Shown here in pieces: positions 51,755 to 64,000 of a stretch of 64,000 nt of DNA. Under the pieces are notes generated by a model. The model saw only the letters and a list, made by a program, of their open reading frames with translations. It was not told the DNA's origin and searched no databases. The number at the start of each line of letters is the position of its first letter. Position 1 is the first letter of the stretch. Origin of the DNA: Cloeon dipterum (Eukaryota > Arthropoda > Insecta > Ephemeroptera > Baetidae); assembly GCF_949628265.1 (NCBI RefSeq), contig NC_088790.1, positions 20,526,545-20,590,544 of the forward strand, in the 5' to 3' direction. A program made the position numbers and the translations under genes.

Positions 51755-52688
51755 CTCACTCCTGCTGCAAATGTTGAAATTAAAATTGCGAGGAAATTAC
51801 GATTCCATACAAAACTTCAGCACATAAGAAACACTAAACTCAGCAGGTGTATTTCCTTTGAGTAGCGAGGAAATAAGCATTAGTCATTCCACTTCAAAAG
51901 GCTGACTCTGCACAAATTATGCTATTTTGTTTAACTTATGCTTTTGCTCACGTTCAAACAGACGCACAGTAATTATTGAAATTCAGTGAGTTAACAATGT
52001 GATGCGCTTAACGAATGACTTGTGGTTTTTATATTACAGTGATAATTTTCAACATAATATGTTAAACTCTCATTAAAACGAAGCGCTGTTTTATTTTTTA
52101 TTTAACCAGATATTATTATATATGCACAGCCTTATTTAATTTTTAGAAGCTTTAATAAAATTATACTATTAATTTTCACCGTGAAATTAGAGTTTTCGTC
52201 GCCCATTTTTGTAAATAGGATTTTCGTAAGAACTGGCGAGAAGTAGCCCGGTGGAAAACAGTAATAATTTTTAAATTTATAAACTATAGAGGCAGTCACG
52301 GTACCCCAAAGTCTTAATAATTTTAAATATTGTGTATATGGATGTAGCCGGATGTAACATTTTTAGTATTTCTTGAAATATTTAGCACACTTCTTAAATT
52401 GTGAGCCTAATTATTTTAGGGTTAGAGGGAATCAACCAAATTATATTTGATAAATAAATTAGTAAATTACTTTTTAAATCTGATACTTAACAGCGTTCCA
52501 ATAAGAAATCAAAGCCGCGAAATCGCAGCATGAAAAGCTATACATTTTCAACAAAATCATTGAATAAAGCGCGAGAGAAATCCGAGTAGAAAACGAAACC
52601 AATTTCTCCCAAGAGCAGCTCTCTAGCCGCAGAGCCAAAAAGGCCTATCAAACGAATATTAAATTCAACCTGCAGGAACGGCACCTAC

Positions 52689-52960
52689 CTGGCGGAGTGA
52701 AGAAAAGAAAGTGCGAGAGGCTTGGAAGTAGCAAGCAGCAGGAGAGAAAAGTGGCCGTCTGGCTGCCTCTGCCTCTGGTCTGGTCGGCGTGAGTAGAAAT
52801 GCAATGCGGCGCGGCGTTGTGCTGTGCTGTGAATGTGAATGCCCCGCTCGTGGTATCGTCTCGTGCCTTTTCGCGTCGACTCTCAGTCGTCAGACTGGCA
52901 GAGGAGAGGAAATTCGGTTCTTTAACTCGGCGCTTTTTACAATGAGCCATAAAAAATTTC
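52689..52960 (-). other. Untranslated first exon of the RDH-like gene (5' border approximate)
   Basis: On the minus strand CTTCACTCCGCCAG is followed by GTAGGTGCC, a good donor, and its intron would end at the TTTGCAG acceptor just before the ATG at 51754. The exon lies in a GC-richer block up to about 52.96 kb. The exact start is unknown. Confidence 0.5.
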
Positions 52961-52969
52961 AGCTGCAAG

Positions 52970-54560
52970 TATAATGCCGGTCAACGACCCCCCACTCTTA
53001 ATTGGGTCTGGCTTATCGCACTTGACCATAACCTGCAACCATTATATCATTTCTGGAAGATGAGTATTTTTGCTTCGTGAAATAAGAAGCTATTCATCTG
53101 CTATTTCCAATAAATTAGCTTCTGTCCCTTCCGTCTTTTGCCACTCATATTGTCGCGTCGTCGATTTTCTTTTGCCAAGCTCACTCAGAAATTAGAAAGC
53201 ATATAAATAATTCTTGGAATGGTTTTTGCGCTCCATTATTTCATCATGGAAGATGGCGGAAAAATTTCCAAGCTTTTATAATATCTTGGATTTAAGGATT
53301 TAAGTTAATTCCATACCAACTTAATTTTCTTGAATGGTGTGTATCATTTATCTTCCATTACCTAAAAGTTTAAATTGCCAAATGAGAAATCATCTCTACG
53401 ATACGAACTATGGTATCGTCCTGGTCCCGGCACAATTGCGTAACTTTCAACAACCAAACGCGAATTTCCTTGTTGCAAGAAAAGGTCAACAATCAATTCG
53501 ACAATGAAAATTTGGGTGTTTGTTGAACGTTGCGCAATTTTGCCGGGACCAGGACAGTATCTTCCTTAATCAGGTCAAGTAAAATGAATAATTTTGAAAA
53601 TAAATTAAAACGTAGGACAGCAATATATTTTACGTATAAAACAATTTAAAAAAAAGAAAACGATATTGTCAAAATGAGATAATGGCGGAATTATTTTATC
53701 TGATGTCTTATCTAAATTTTTATGTTACAGATTTTTACAAATTTAATTTTCTCAAATTTCTCTCTGGCGCTGGAAGTTGAAACGAAATTTTAAAAGGATC
53801 AAATCTAAATTAGATTTTTAATAAAGCTCCAAGCCCAAATCTGTCAGCGCATTAAGCCGATAAAAAGGAATCCAGGCCAGCTTACGCTTACAGGCCATCT
53901 GGCCAACCTAATAGGAAACACTTCCAAAAATACATTTTTTTTAGACGCCTGCAAAGAAGAATGTCCTCTGCCCGCGTTGCATCTCAGCGGTGCAGGTTGC
54001 CTAGACACGGTCTTGGAACCGAATAAATTCGAAATGATTTGGAATTGGACGTTTGTTGACAGTAGCTTCTTACAAATTGAATATAAAATTGAAAATAAAA
54101 TGGATGCCTTTCTGAAGCAGCAAAATAAAAAAATATTTAAATAAAATTTTCAAACATTTTAAGAGACATGGATTTATTATTTTTATTTTTTAAGGAAAAC
54201 ATTTTTTACAAGATTCAGCCACCGCTAACACTTTTCGGTTTATTATTCTTACGATTCTTACAATTAGTTAGGGAATAACGAGGAGTGTAAGTGAGCAAGA
54301 AGTGTACGATATTTTAATTTTCAAATCTTGATAAAAAGGGATTGAAAGCTATAGGGCGTAGTACCACGAGAAAAGTCAAAAGTAAATAACAGAGGAATTT
54401 ATATAAATAATTTGTAAAAATTTTATTTTTACACATTACAAATGGTTCAATCCGAGCTCAAAATTACTTCGGTGGCTCCATTAATATATTGATGATGTTT
54501 TTTATCTGTAGAATTCTCCTCGATATTTTATTCCTCTATTTTTTATTCTCATTGCCTTGG
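52970..54560. other. AT-rich spacer with one MITE
   Basis: Divergent spacer between the RDH-like and MYPT genes. No exons were recognised. It holds the fold-back element at 53418-53555. Confidence 0.6.
53418..53555. mobile_element. Fold-back MITE-like element
   Basis: The left end GTCCTGGTCCCGGCACAATT is matched by the right end, whose reverse complement begins GTCCTGGTCCCGGCAAAATT. The inverted match continues with a few mismatches and gaps for about 48 bp, so nearly the whole 138-bp element folds on itself. GTATC lies directly left (53413-53417) and again at 53557-53561, a likely 5-bp target duplication with one extra base. It has no coding capacity. The family is not known to me, and mobilisation would need a transposase from elsewhere. 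Confidence 0.85.
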
Positions 54561-54791
54561 ACAAGTCGAGCAGTGAAGAGAACTAGTTAGGGAAAAGTGG
54601 GATAGCGAGCAGAGGCGGAAACAGTCGAGTCGAGGGCCGAGAAGAGCCGATGTGTTGTTGGATTGCAAGTAGCGAGTAGCGAGCAGTGAGAGAAAAGCAG
54701 GCAGTGAGCAGAGCAGTCGTGTGTCCGTGCGGTGTCTGAACGACCGAGTGCGTCCGGCGATCGGAACGGGACGCGTCGGGCCGACGACGGA
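54560..54791 (+). promoter_or_regulatory. Promoter/5'UTR region of MYPT, start of CpG-rich island
   Basis: The base composition changes sharply from AT-rich to GC-rich near 54.55 kb and stays CpG-rich to about 55.35 kb across exon 1 and the start of intron 1. No TATA box is evident. Repeated GAGCAGTGAG-like purine motifs occur at 54.57-54.72 kb. The TSS is unknown. Confidence 0.5.
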
Positions 54792-57700
54792 ATGTCGGGC
54801 GTGCTGGAGACGCGCAACAACTCGGCCCTGTTCAAGCGGGCCGAGCAGCTGAAGCAATGGGAGGAGTCGGGTACGAACGCCGAGTCAACGTCGCCGAAGC
54901 GGCCGGACCGCCGACGGGTGCGCTTCTCGGCCGGCTGCGTCTTCCTAGCCGCGTGCGCGGCCGCCGACCTCGACGAGGTCGACCGCCTGCTGGGAGCCGG
55001 CGCCGACATCGACACGGCCAACGTGGACGGCCTGACGGCGCTGCACCAGGCGCGTTCCCTTGTCCCTCACGTCCCATAAAAGGCCCTGCTGCAGCCAAGA
55101 TGGCGCCCGCAGCCTCTCGCTCTCGAGCTCGGCCGGCCGCTGTGCCGCGCCGCGGACACGCGTTTGCTGCTATTTCGGGACGCTCGGCGCGCGTTTCGTG
55201 CCGCCCACGGCCCCTCCGGGCTGGAGCCGCGGCCCCCGGGTCCCTTCGAAGGCCGTCGCCCGCCACGCCCGGGGCCACGCCCCCTCCGTGATTGTTGACG
55301 CACCTGTCAGGGTGCCAGTTCAGGGCGGCCCTGAGCCGCGACCCCCCTGTTTGCCCCTAGATGGGCGTCCAGAGCAGCTATGCAGCTCCGGCGTCCGCTA
55401 AGCACCTGCCTTCTGCCTTTGAGTGCTCTTTTAGACACCGACCAACTCGGAATTTTTGGCACCAGCCGCAGCAGATAGTGTGTTATTGCCAATTTGCTTT
55501 TGCCTTTGATGCTCGCTGCGAATGGTGAATGGTTCAAGCTGGGATACTGTTATCTATTCCACAAATATTGAATTTGCTTGAATTGAAAGAGGCTAAATCG
55601 CTACATTATATTTTAGGCGATTAATTATTCATAAAATGATCATTTGGAAAATTCGGCCGTCCGTGTGTGCTAAGCACTGAAATTCAATGGGAAGAAGTAT
55701 AACAGCTGATTATTTACAAATTTCCATTCATTTCAAGTCACGTCATTCCAATATTTAAAGCGTTTATTGATGTATTTTTAAATATTTACTTTTCTGAAGG
55801 CAGATCGTATTGGCACACAGATTTAATGCACATTTTAATAGTTTTTTCTGAAATCTTTCTCACAGCTCACAATACAATATTTTTTTAAAAAAATAATCTT
55901 GTTGCTAAAAGATGTACAATTATTGGTAAATTCCCAAGTTGCAATTTTCCATTACCTTGTACAGCCCGGAAACGAAATTTAAAAAGTGTGGAAGGAGATC
56001 AATTAGAGCACTGGTGTGTTAAAAATACGGTTCATTCTTTTGGCTTTTCCAATCAGCAAAAAAAAAACGAGAGAAAAATTCTGTCCTGCGACCTGAAACG
56101 CTCTACACAAATAAATCACGATAACTATTAAATCGGCGCAGTGTCATTTGGCTGCACATAATACCCCACGCCACCTCCCAAAACTTGTGGAAGACCTTTT
56201 TTGACTGACTTAATCCCTTGCTTAGGCCTGCATTGATGACAACCTGGAAATGGTTGAATTCCTGGTCAAGCGAGGCGCCGACGTTAACCGCGGTGACAAC
56301 GAGGGCTGGACCCCGCTCCACGCCTCCGCGTCCTGCGGATTTAAGTCGATAGCCCGCCTGCTGATTGAAAAGGGTGCCGACGTAGCTGCCGTCAACAACG
56401 ACGGCGAGCTGCCCGTCGACATCGCCGAGTCAGACGAAATGGAGTTCCTTCTGCTCAGCTTCGTCACCGCCAAGGGTTAGTTTTCACACTCCACGAAAGG
56501 AATTGTAGGATAATTTTTTAAATTTTGTATCAAATGCCTTGTCAACCTCACCTACTCATAAATTTAAAAGTTTTGAAGAGATAGATCCCAACAGCTTAAA
56601 CAAAATTATCTAGTGAAATGTTTTAATTTGTGTTTCAATAGGCATAGACTGTGATGCGGCCAGGAACATGGAAGAAAACCTGATGCTGACTGACGCCAAA
56701 GAGTGGCTTAATTCGGGCGAATTGTGCGACCGGCCTCACCCGAAGACTGGCGCCACCGCGCTCCACGTCGCCGCTGCCAAGGGCTACATCCAAGTTATGA
56801 AGTAAGATTCGCAAATTTTAAACTGGCTGTTTGGGTTTTATGGCTGCGTAAAAACACTTGATAAGAGGATGTGATCGTTTTCTCCGAACAGAGTGCTGCT
56901 GCAGGCTGGTGCAGACATCAACTCGCAGGACGTTGATGGCTGGACGCCTCTGCACGCGGCATCGCACTGGGCCCAAAAGGATGCTTGCCAGCTACTAGTA
57001 GACAATCTGTGCGACATGCAGATCAAGAACTTTGTCGTAAGTCATGGGAAACAATAATTGCACTATTGCCGCCATATCATTGTTCACACTTGTCTCATTT
57101 AACCTCATTGCTGGTGTCAACTCAAATCATGACCTGTTTATTAGCCTCACTACACGCACAACATTTTCTTTCTAACGACCACACTTGCAGGGACAAACTG
57201 CCGAAGATATTGCCGATCCTGAGGTGCTGAGCAGTCTTCAAGAAATGAGGAAGGCACAGGCCGCCTTGCTGAAGAACCGACCAGTTCTGCCCGCCAAGCG
57301 TCCCCAGGCCAGCCGCACCACCACGCCCGGCAAAAGAAGGTCCATGGACGTCATCATCCTCACCGACGTACCTGTCCACGCTGACGAGAACCGTAACAGT
57401 CCGAGTGAAAATCTGGACAACCGAGGTGCAGAGGAGCAACAAGCTAACGAGCATTCTGAGGAATCCACGACCACCAGCGCTTCTGAAGAGAGTGAGTTAG
57501 GTTGTAATTCCTCCCGAAAAATCGCGCAAAATTGTTCTAAATTTTAATCTTAAACATGCTGCCATACATCAGAAGACTTGACCATGTCTAGTATGGAAGG
57601 TACTTTTACCCCACACAGAATTTGATTCCCTGGAACTAGTTTTAATCTGAAATGTCCGTTTCCAGAGCTCAGAAATAGAGTCAACGGCACCGAAATCATC

Positions 57701-60700
57701 TCGCATCACTCGGTTAGTGTTGCCTGTCAAATTAATTGGGTTGAACTGATAATTTTGTTTATTTTTTAAGGCGCCGAAAAGCCCACCAAAGCAACCTGCC
57801 GATTTGGATGTTGGAGGTGTTCCCTCGTGGAGAAGATCTGGCTCGGCGCGTTCGAGGAATGGAGATAGATCTCAAAGTGAGTGGCAGCATGAATTATTTT
57901 ATGTTTTAATTACAATTTTCTCTTAAAGGGGCAACTGACCAAAGTGGAGCTCAGTCAAACACGCCGGAAGTTGTTTTACGGCGAACTGCCAGCTTAGATT
58001 CCGAATCAAAGTAAGTGCTGGCCATATTTTATTTGAGGCATTTAAATACAATGAATGCTTCAAATTTTTCGTCCTAAATATCAAGAGCTATTAGTATTTT
58101 TTAATAACCCTGCTTCTCAATTTAATGAAATGTCTCGTTTCCAACTAATATTTTACAATTTGTTGCAGGGAAAGCAAAGAGGCAGGAGCGTCGCCAACCT
58201 CCCTGCCAGGGTTGGGCCAAGTTCGAAGGTATGTAGATGCAATAATAATTCCTCTTGGTATCCTTGAGGGTGATTGGTTTATTAATTTGGGTCAACACAA
58301 ATTATATTTGAATTTGAGCACTTAATACTCAAAATGTAATCACTATTTGCGATCGGGCAGTACGTTGGGACAGTCGTCGTCAGTGCCGACGACTCCGACT
58401 CAGGCCACAAGCAAACTCAGTCCAGGCAACATCTTCAAAAACCTGTTCAAGTGCGTACCACCACCGAGCACTGCATCGTTCCCGTTTTTTATAATTCCTT
58501 TTTGTGCTCAAAGTGTTGGTTTGACCTTAACAATTACGCATGCTTTTACATTGAAAACGAATTCATGTCTTCCTGTACAATTCATGACTTTCGATTTGTT
58601 TGCTCCACAAGGAAAGCTTTCTTTACTTGCTAAGGTTTTGAAAGATCCCAGGTGCACTGGTATTGTTTTGCTCCTTGCAAAACTCGTGCAATCAAGCTTT
58701 AAAATTTTTCCTCTGGTTTTTCGCTTTTGCATTGATTGATTTGTCCTCGAGTTGCTAGCAGTTGATGATTTGAATTTGTCATTTCCTCGTGCTGCATTTG
58801 TTGAATTATTTGCTACTATGAATGATGAGTCAAATATTCTGCTTGGTCCAGTCTATTTTGTGCATTTCTTCATCAACAAGTTGACAGAATTTTTCGACTC
58901 CGTTATTTCATCTTGCTCTGTGGACCATTTTGACCTGCTGATGCTGTTGTCCAGGTCGTTCGTGCCGCCGGTGCGCGATGAAGAGAGCGAGACGCAGCGG
59001 AAGGCGCACGCCAAGAGGGTGCGCGAGACTCGACGCTCGACACAGGGTGTCACCCTGGAGGAAATTAAATCGGCTGAGCAGCTGGTGCGCAAGAAGCACC
59101 AGCAGGATACGCCTGCTGCCGCCGCCCCCAGCACCACCCCCGCTGCCGCCCCTGTCGTCTCCACGCAGGTAAGAAGCGGTTTTTGTGTTCCTTAATTTTT
59201 GAAGAGGTTGCCTGACAAGCTGTTTTGATCATTAGTCGGAAATTTAAAACTCAATTATAAAAATTCATTGCCTGATTTCGTAAAATATTATTTTCCTATT
59301 TAATAGTTGATTTTCTTGTTGTGTCCGGCAATCTTGGTTTGGTTGATTATGACTTAATAATCTGTTTTTCTTTCGGTATCAACCCAAAAAGCTAATATCG
59401 TGACTCCTAATTGATAATTTAAACACCAAAGTTGTAAATAAGCAAACTCACTGGTTGTTACTACGACATTGTGTGCTTGGAACTGTTTTTCAATTAAGAA
59501 AATCTAGTGGAAAGCGGCGACGGTTGAAAGGACAAGCATAAGTATTTTAAGGCACTCGCTCTATCTCTCTCCTCCGGTTTCAAATGTCACGCGTCAAGCG
59601 GCTGGCTGACGACCTTTGCGGTGCACTCAACCGGTCGACGGAGCCAACAACCGCAAAACCAGCAAACGTAAATCCTCCCCTTTGCAAGCACTTGTCAATT
59701 CAAAACACACTTGATAGGTGACGGTCGCCGGAAGGGCCAAAATTATACTTGACAAGGCTTTTCTGTGCTAGAATGTTGCTTTTATTTGATCATACTTCCT
59801 CTAATACGTTTTGTCTATTAATCCAAGTACACATCACAGTTTTGTAACTCTCCGCCCACAGTCTTTAAAGGAGACGAATCCCACACGATAATCATTATTT
59901 ATTAAATAATTCGGTGAAATGAAATTGGACTGGATGGGATGAATTGGCGTTTTCAGGCGCGCGCCCAGCAGCCGGCCCCGCCGCCCCCGAGCAACGGCAA
60001 AAGTAGCGCCGCCCCCGAGCCGACCGGCAAGTCAGAGAGGCGTCCCAGCTGGCGGCTCCAGCTCGACCCCACAGGCTCAAAGGTGTGCCCCTTCTTGCTT
60101 CACCGTGCCCCTCTAGCGCCCAGCTCCCTTTATGGGAAAAATTAATTTAGCTAATTTAGAACAAGCCACGCACTTAGTCAATTCCATAATCTAAGCAGAG
60201 GAAATTTTAACTATCTTAAACTTCTACCACTGAAATGCAGTAGAAAACGTGAAGATTCTAGTAAGTTAGAAATTTTAATAGTAATTATTTCCAAATTAAA
60301 TAATGTTATTGATATTTTAAATTCAAACTTGATGACTTTTCAACGATGATATTAAGATAATAATTAAGAGATTTTATCTGAAAAGAGACAAAATTTTATT
60401 ACCTAATGTTTTTTTTTAAATTTCTTTGCTGTAAATAGTTTTTTTTTTAATTTTCCTAGCTCTGTCTTAATAATCTGTCTCATAATGTTTTTCTGTCAAA
60501 CGTACACACAAAAAGAACCACCAAAGCTTCCGCACATTAGACTTGTTTGCTTTCACTTAAACTAGAACTCAAAATTCCTGAAGATATTGATGTAAAAACA
60601 TAGCACCGTGGATTGCTGGGCGCTTTTCTATCTCCTTTCCCCCCTCCCCGACGACCCTCTGAAAGCGTTTTGACTTTTGTTTCGCCCCTATTAGTTTCGC

Positions 60701-63700
60701 TCTGCGTTGTCATCTTTGTCAATCCTTATTTTTTCTTTTCTGCTGTAACGTTCTCGCGACGAATTCTAGCCTCGTCTGACTTCTTGTTTGTTGTAGCTAA
60801 GTTGTTGCGTGCCTCATCACAACAGCATTGACGCTGCGTGCATTTTGTGTAAAATTGTGTGTCTTTGCTTGCCACTAACCTAACAATGTGCGTGCAAAAT
60901 CTCTGCCAGGAAATATTTAAAAATTAAAATCCTTAAATTATGATCCTTCTCGGGAAAGAGCATATTTTACGTTTTTATTCTTCTAAGCTGTAGTGCAATC
61001 ATGTACTACTGAACTAATTAGTATTTTACTTCAGCTATTATTGGCTTTCAATTCTTCTAACGTGCACTTAAGAAAGCGCTTTCTGTTTCCACAAAGCGGG
61101 ATTTTGCGCAGCAACTAATTGTAAGAATGTACATGATATACGATTCGTGTCTCTTAAACAAGATGAAGACTAACATGTGTCAAATGCGGCGAGTGGCGAG
61201 CGATCTGCGATCGACGGCGCCGCAAACCGCGATCTTCTCTTTAAATATATGTACACACACGCTCTTATGTACAAGCTATGTTTGCGTCTGTTGTCTTTGC
61301 GTAAAAGTTGCTTTTGCGGTTTTACGTTTCTAACGTCGTTTGCGTTTTTAACTTTTGCTGACATCTGCCCGGTTCTGGTTACAGTTCCTGCTCGAAGATG
61401 CGTCAAGCGTTGAGCAAAAGCGGGCTGGCATCGCCACTGGCGGGCCCGCGGCGGCGCCTCCTGATGCCAGCATCACCGTGGCGCTGCGCAAAGGCGTCGC
61501 CAAACCTGCTCTCCCTGCCCACGATGACAAAGGTAATATTTCACAGCTGTTTCTAGAAGAGAATGGTTATCTTATTAAAATATCAGCATTAATTAGCAGG
61601 CAACGATTTATTATCAACTTCCTTGTTGATAATTCCGTTGCATCGGATATGCCAGATATTAATGTGATGGCATCAAAATTTCAATTTTCACTTCAGCCTA
61701 ATTGCTTGTCCTTGTTCTAACTGATTATTTGTCCAGTTGAAAAATTATTTTGAGTATTTTTGTCTTTCAAGCTCATTTAGAAATTGTGGCTAATTTTTTT
61801 TATTTAATCCTTTCAGCAGATCAGGATAAGGAGAATGACAGTCGGAACGCGCAAGCAACTCAGGCTGTCATTCAGCGTCGTCGCCGTCCGAAGCGAAGGT
61901 CCACTGGCGTTGTCCACGTTGATTTTGACGTAAGCTCTCTACCTGGCTCTATTTGTTCATTTCTAGTGCATAAAAGGCCCTCGCCACATTATTGCGGCAA
62001 TCAGATTGGCTGATTGACTGGCGAATGGGAAGCCTGTGCTGCGGCCAAGCAAGTATAAAAATCTTAGACGGCCACTCAGGAGCTCATATTGCCTTTTATG
62101 TCCTGACACAAGATTGGCTTGTTGCTTTATTGCAAGTCAACCTTAAACACGTTGCTCACTTGGCACCAGCCATTGTTTATAAGAACACTTAATGATGCGG
62201 CGCAGTGGTAGAACTTTTAGAGTACACTACTCATCTAAAACTCAGGTTACTTTTAAATTGTCCAAGACCGCACTTAATTTGTTTAATATCGAGTTGGATA
62301 TTGCGATAAATATTCACAGATGGTTAGCAGTTTGCAACTAACATAAAAAATATTTGGAATGTATCTATATATGGCGATTCACTCCTGAGATATTTTCCTT
62401 ATCTTCAAATAAGAAGACTCTTATCATTTTGATAATATGCCCCTTCGATTATTGGCCAAAGCTCTAATTCAATGCATTCAAGTAGTTTCGTCTGATGACG
62501 CAGGAAATAGACCCAGAGAAACAAGAAGGAGGCCCTGATGGCTATAAGGGCGATGATGGTCGACTTGGAGGTCAGGATGAGGACATCTCGCCCACTGAGA
62601 ATGGCGAGCTTGACTACAAAAAGGTGAGTCTGTCACTAAATGAGATATGAACAATTTTCGAACATATTTCTACAGCTGTATGAGGAGATGCGGCTAGAAA
62701 ACGATAGGCTGCACGGCCGGCTGAAAAAGTGCGAGGACGAACTCAGGGAAGCCTCATCGCTCAGGGTGAGTTTTGAAAGCGATCCTAACTTTTATTGATT
62801 ACTGAGTACAGCAAAATTCTCAAGAAAATTGGTATCTAGATAAATTTGTGATTCGTGTTTTATCATTTGAATGGAGTTTGATGAGAATAAATTTGCAGCT
62901 GGGTGGCCTGTCATCGACAATGTCAGAGACTGAGAAGCGGGAGCGCCGCTCAATGGAGCGCAAGCTGGCCGAGATGGAGGAGGAACTCAAGGTAAAGCCT
63001 TATGAATTAGCAATATGCTCAAGAAAACACACGGTAAATAGCAATGAAAAAAGTGCAGCAAATAAGGGAAATTTTGTTGTGTTCTCCGTGTTCGCAGCAA
63101 TTTCAAAAGCTGAAAGCGGAGAACGAAAAGCTGAAAGCGGAAAATCGCGCTTTAACGCGGGTCGTCTCGAAATTATCGCAATCCTCCTTGGCGGCGAAAT
63201 AGCAAAACAATATTTACTCTTTGCCCCCTGTAAGTCAAGCTAGCTGCACGCTCAGTGTTTTTATCTCTGATCGATTTTTGTGCCACTCTCTGTTTACTTG
63301 GCTGACGAGCAAACTGACATTTTGTGATCGCGAGTATGGTACTATACGAACGAACCAGGAACTCTGAATGATGATTCCATCTCAACTATTAATTGGCGGA
63401 TCAATAATTTGAAATTTAGCGGTGGGGCTCGGACTGGCAAACGGTTCTTGGTTCCTTCCAAAGTTAAAAATCTGTTAAAAATCTGGGGTTTATCAGAAGA
63501 ATGAATCGCTCTTGGCCCTGAGGGTGGCCTCCTTTTAAGTTTTTAACCCTGAGTGTCCCATTTTATGGTTTCTTTGATTTTTTATTTCCTGCACCTGCAT
63601 GACTGTTCCTTTTGTCTCTAAATGCATTCTCTCCACCGACCTTCTATCATTTGCCGAATTTTGCTTTTCTCTGGCTTGTCCTGACATTTGAAAGTTACGT

Positions 63701-63843
63701 GTGCATTTGCTTGGCTCTTTTGCCTCTAATGGTTTGCCACTGCTGCTGCTTTCCAGGTCATGGAGACCCTGAAGAAGGATAATCAAAAGCTGAAGGACGA
63801 GAACGGCGCCCTCATCCGAGTGATAAGCAAGCTGTCGAAGTGA
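54792..63843 (+). CDS. Mbs: Myosin phosphatase targeting subunit (MYPT / Mbs, PPP1R12 family)
   Basis: Exons: 54792-55049, 56226-56475, 56642-56801, 56892-57036, 57191-57491, 57573-57599, 57666-57712, 57771-57876, 57929-58010, 58169-58228, 58361-58450, 58955-59168, 59957-60082, 61385-61532, 61817-61929, 62504-62623, 62676-62765, 62899-62991 and 63757-63843. They give 838 aa; the alternative last exon gives 844. Residues 42-45 (RVRF) are the PP1c docking motif, followed by ankyrin repeats to about 300 that bind PP1c and myosin. VPSWRRSGS and a Pro/Ser linker follow. RRSTQGVTL (T538) and RRSTGVV (T701) match the two inhibitory ROCK sites of MYPT1. ERRPSWRL lies in the SerThr-rich linker. From about 750 a coiled coil ends in a leucine zipper. 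The subunit targets PP1 to myosin light chain and controls actomyosin contraction. Intron 1 uses a GC donor. The 3'UTR runs past the right edge. Confidence 0.95.
62190..62260 (+). repeat. tRNA-like box A fragment in a MYPT intron
   Basis: TGCGGCGCAGTGGTAGAAC looks like the D-arm and box A of a tRNA, but the region where box B (GGTTCGAATCC) should be reads CAGGTTACTTTTAAA. It is most simply a decayed tRNA pseudogene or the head of a tRNA-derived SINE. Confidence 0.3.
63098..63202 (+). CDS. Mbs: Alternative terminal exon A of MYPT
   Basis: The acceptor GTGTTCGCAG is followed by a phase-0 frame of 34 codons and a TAG. It reads [16 protein letters not shown] and ends in [14 protein letters not shown]. 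It parallels the canonical last exon ([23 protein letters not shown]), so the two look like duplicated, mutually exclusive last exons fed by the same phase-0 donor at 62991. Confidence 0.75.
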   Translation, partial: QFQKLKAENEKLKAENRALTRVVSKLSQSSLAAK

Positions 63844-64000
63844 AACAAATTTTCTTAAAACGCATACATATTGGTCGCATCCCCGCGACGGAGCAGTCAT
63901 CGTTGTCATTTTAACTTTTTTTAATTTAACACAATTCAAAGAAATTCAGAAGACATACAAACGCGCTTGTGTGCGTGAGAGTCGCCTGTACACTTTTGTT

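Noticed and set aside
54832..55303. Long antisense and alternate-frame ORFs over MYPT exon 1
   Set aside because: Shadows of GC-rich coding sequence; the MYPT frame alone carries conserved motifs.
58347..58739. 130-codon plus-strand frame past the MYPT exon 58361-58450
   Set aside because: It only partly overlaps the exon and runs into the intron; the coding frame there is set by phase 2 junctions on both sides.

Overview
The window is nuclear DNA of an arthropod, most likely an insect. Genes are split by many short introns (about 60-800 bp, a few above 1 kb) with GT-AG borders, AATAAA poly(A) signals and AT-rich spacers. Exon borders were placed by hand from splice motifs and reading phase. 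In the six genes with a complete CDS model the exon lengths sum to whole codons and keep frame. The order and species cannot be named from this sequence. The presence of an FGFRL1-like gene and the small introns are the only hints.

Layout. (1) 1-24,570 holds no gene I can support. It is AT-rich DNA with scattered GC-rich patches, microsatellites, a TATA-like core promoter and a POU-type dyad. It may be a long intron or regulatory desert. (2) 24,570-27,110, minus strand: the 5' part of an unrecognised SH3-domain adaptor, starting in a CpG-rich island at 26.7-27.1 kb. (3) 28,655-31,792, plus: a membrane-anchored JmjC/cupin-type 2-oxoglutarate dioxygenase. (4) 32,271-36,900, minus: a two-Ig-domain, single-pass receptor whose membrane-proximal half resembles FGFRL1. 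(5) 39,446-46,706, minus: dynactin subunit 1 (p150Glued), 24 coding exons, 1,255 aa. (6) 47,446-49,588, plus: mitochondrial NAD-isocitrate dehydrogenase beta subunit, 380 aa, head-to-head with dynactin. (7) 49,911-51,754 (5' exon ending at 52,689), minus: a retinol-dehydrogenase-like SDR, 327 aa, tail-to-tail with IDH3B. (8) 53,418-53,555: a fold-back MITE. (9) 54,792-63,843, plus: the myosin phosphatase targeting subunit (MYPT/Mbs), with two alternative leucine-zipper terminal exons.

The genes do not form a single pathway. Dynactin p150 is a dynein cofactor, MYPT targets PP1 to myosin, IDH3B belongs to the TCA cycle, RDH acts on retinoids or lipids, and the FGFRL1-like and SH3 proteins point to signalling. 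Their arrangement is informative: one divergent promoter pair (DCTN1/IDH3B), two convergent pairs (JmjC/FGFRL1-like and IDH3B/RDH), and in the second pair the two poly(A) signals lie only about 30 bp apart.

The main points for a second look are the orphan SH3 adaptor, with its all-phase-1 exons and a uORF stop that overlaps the start codon; the MYPT tandem alternative C-termini; the GC-AG intron in MYPT; the minimal FGFRL1-like receptor; the fold-back MITE; and a few regulatory-looking motifs.
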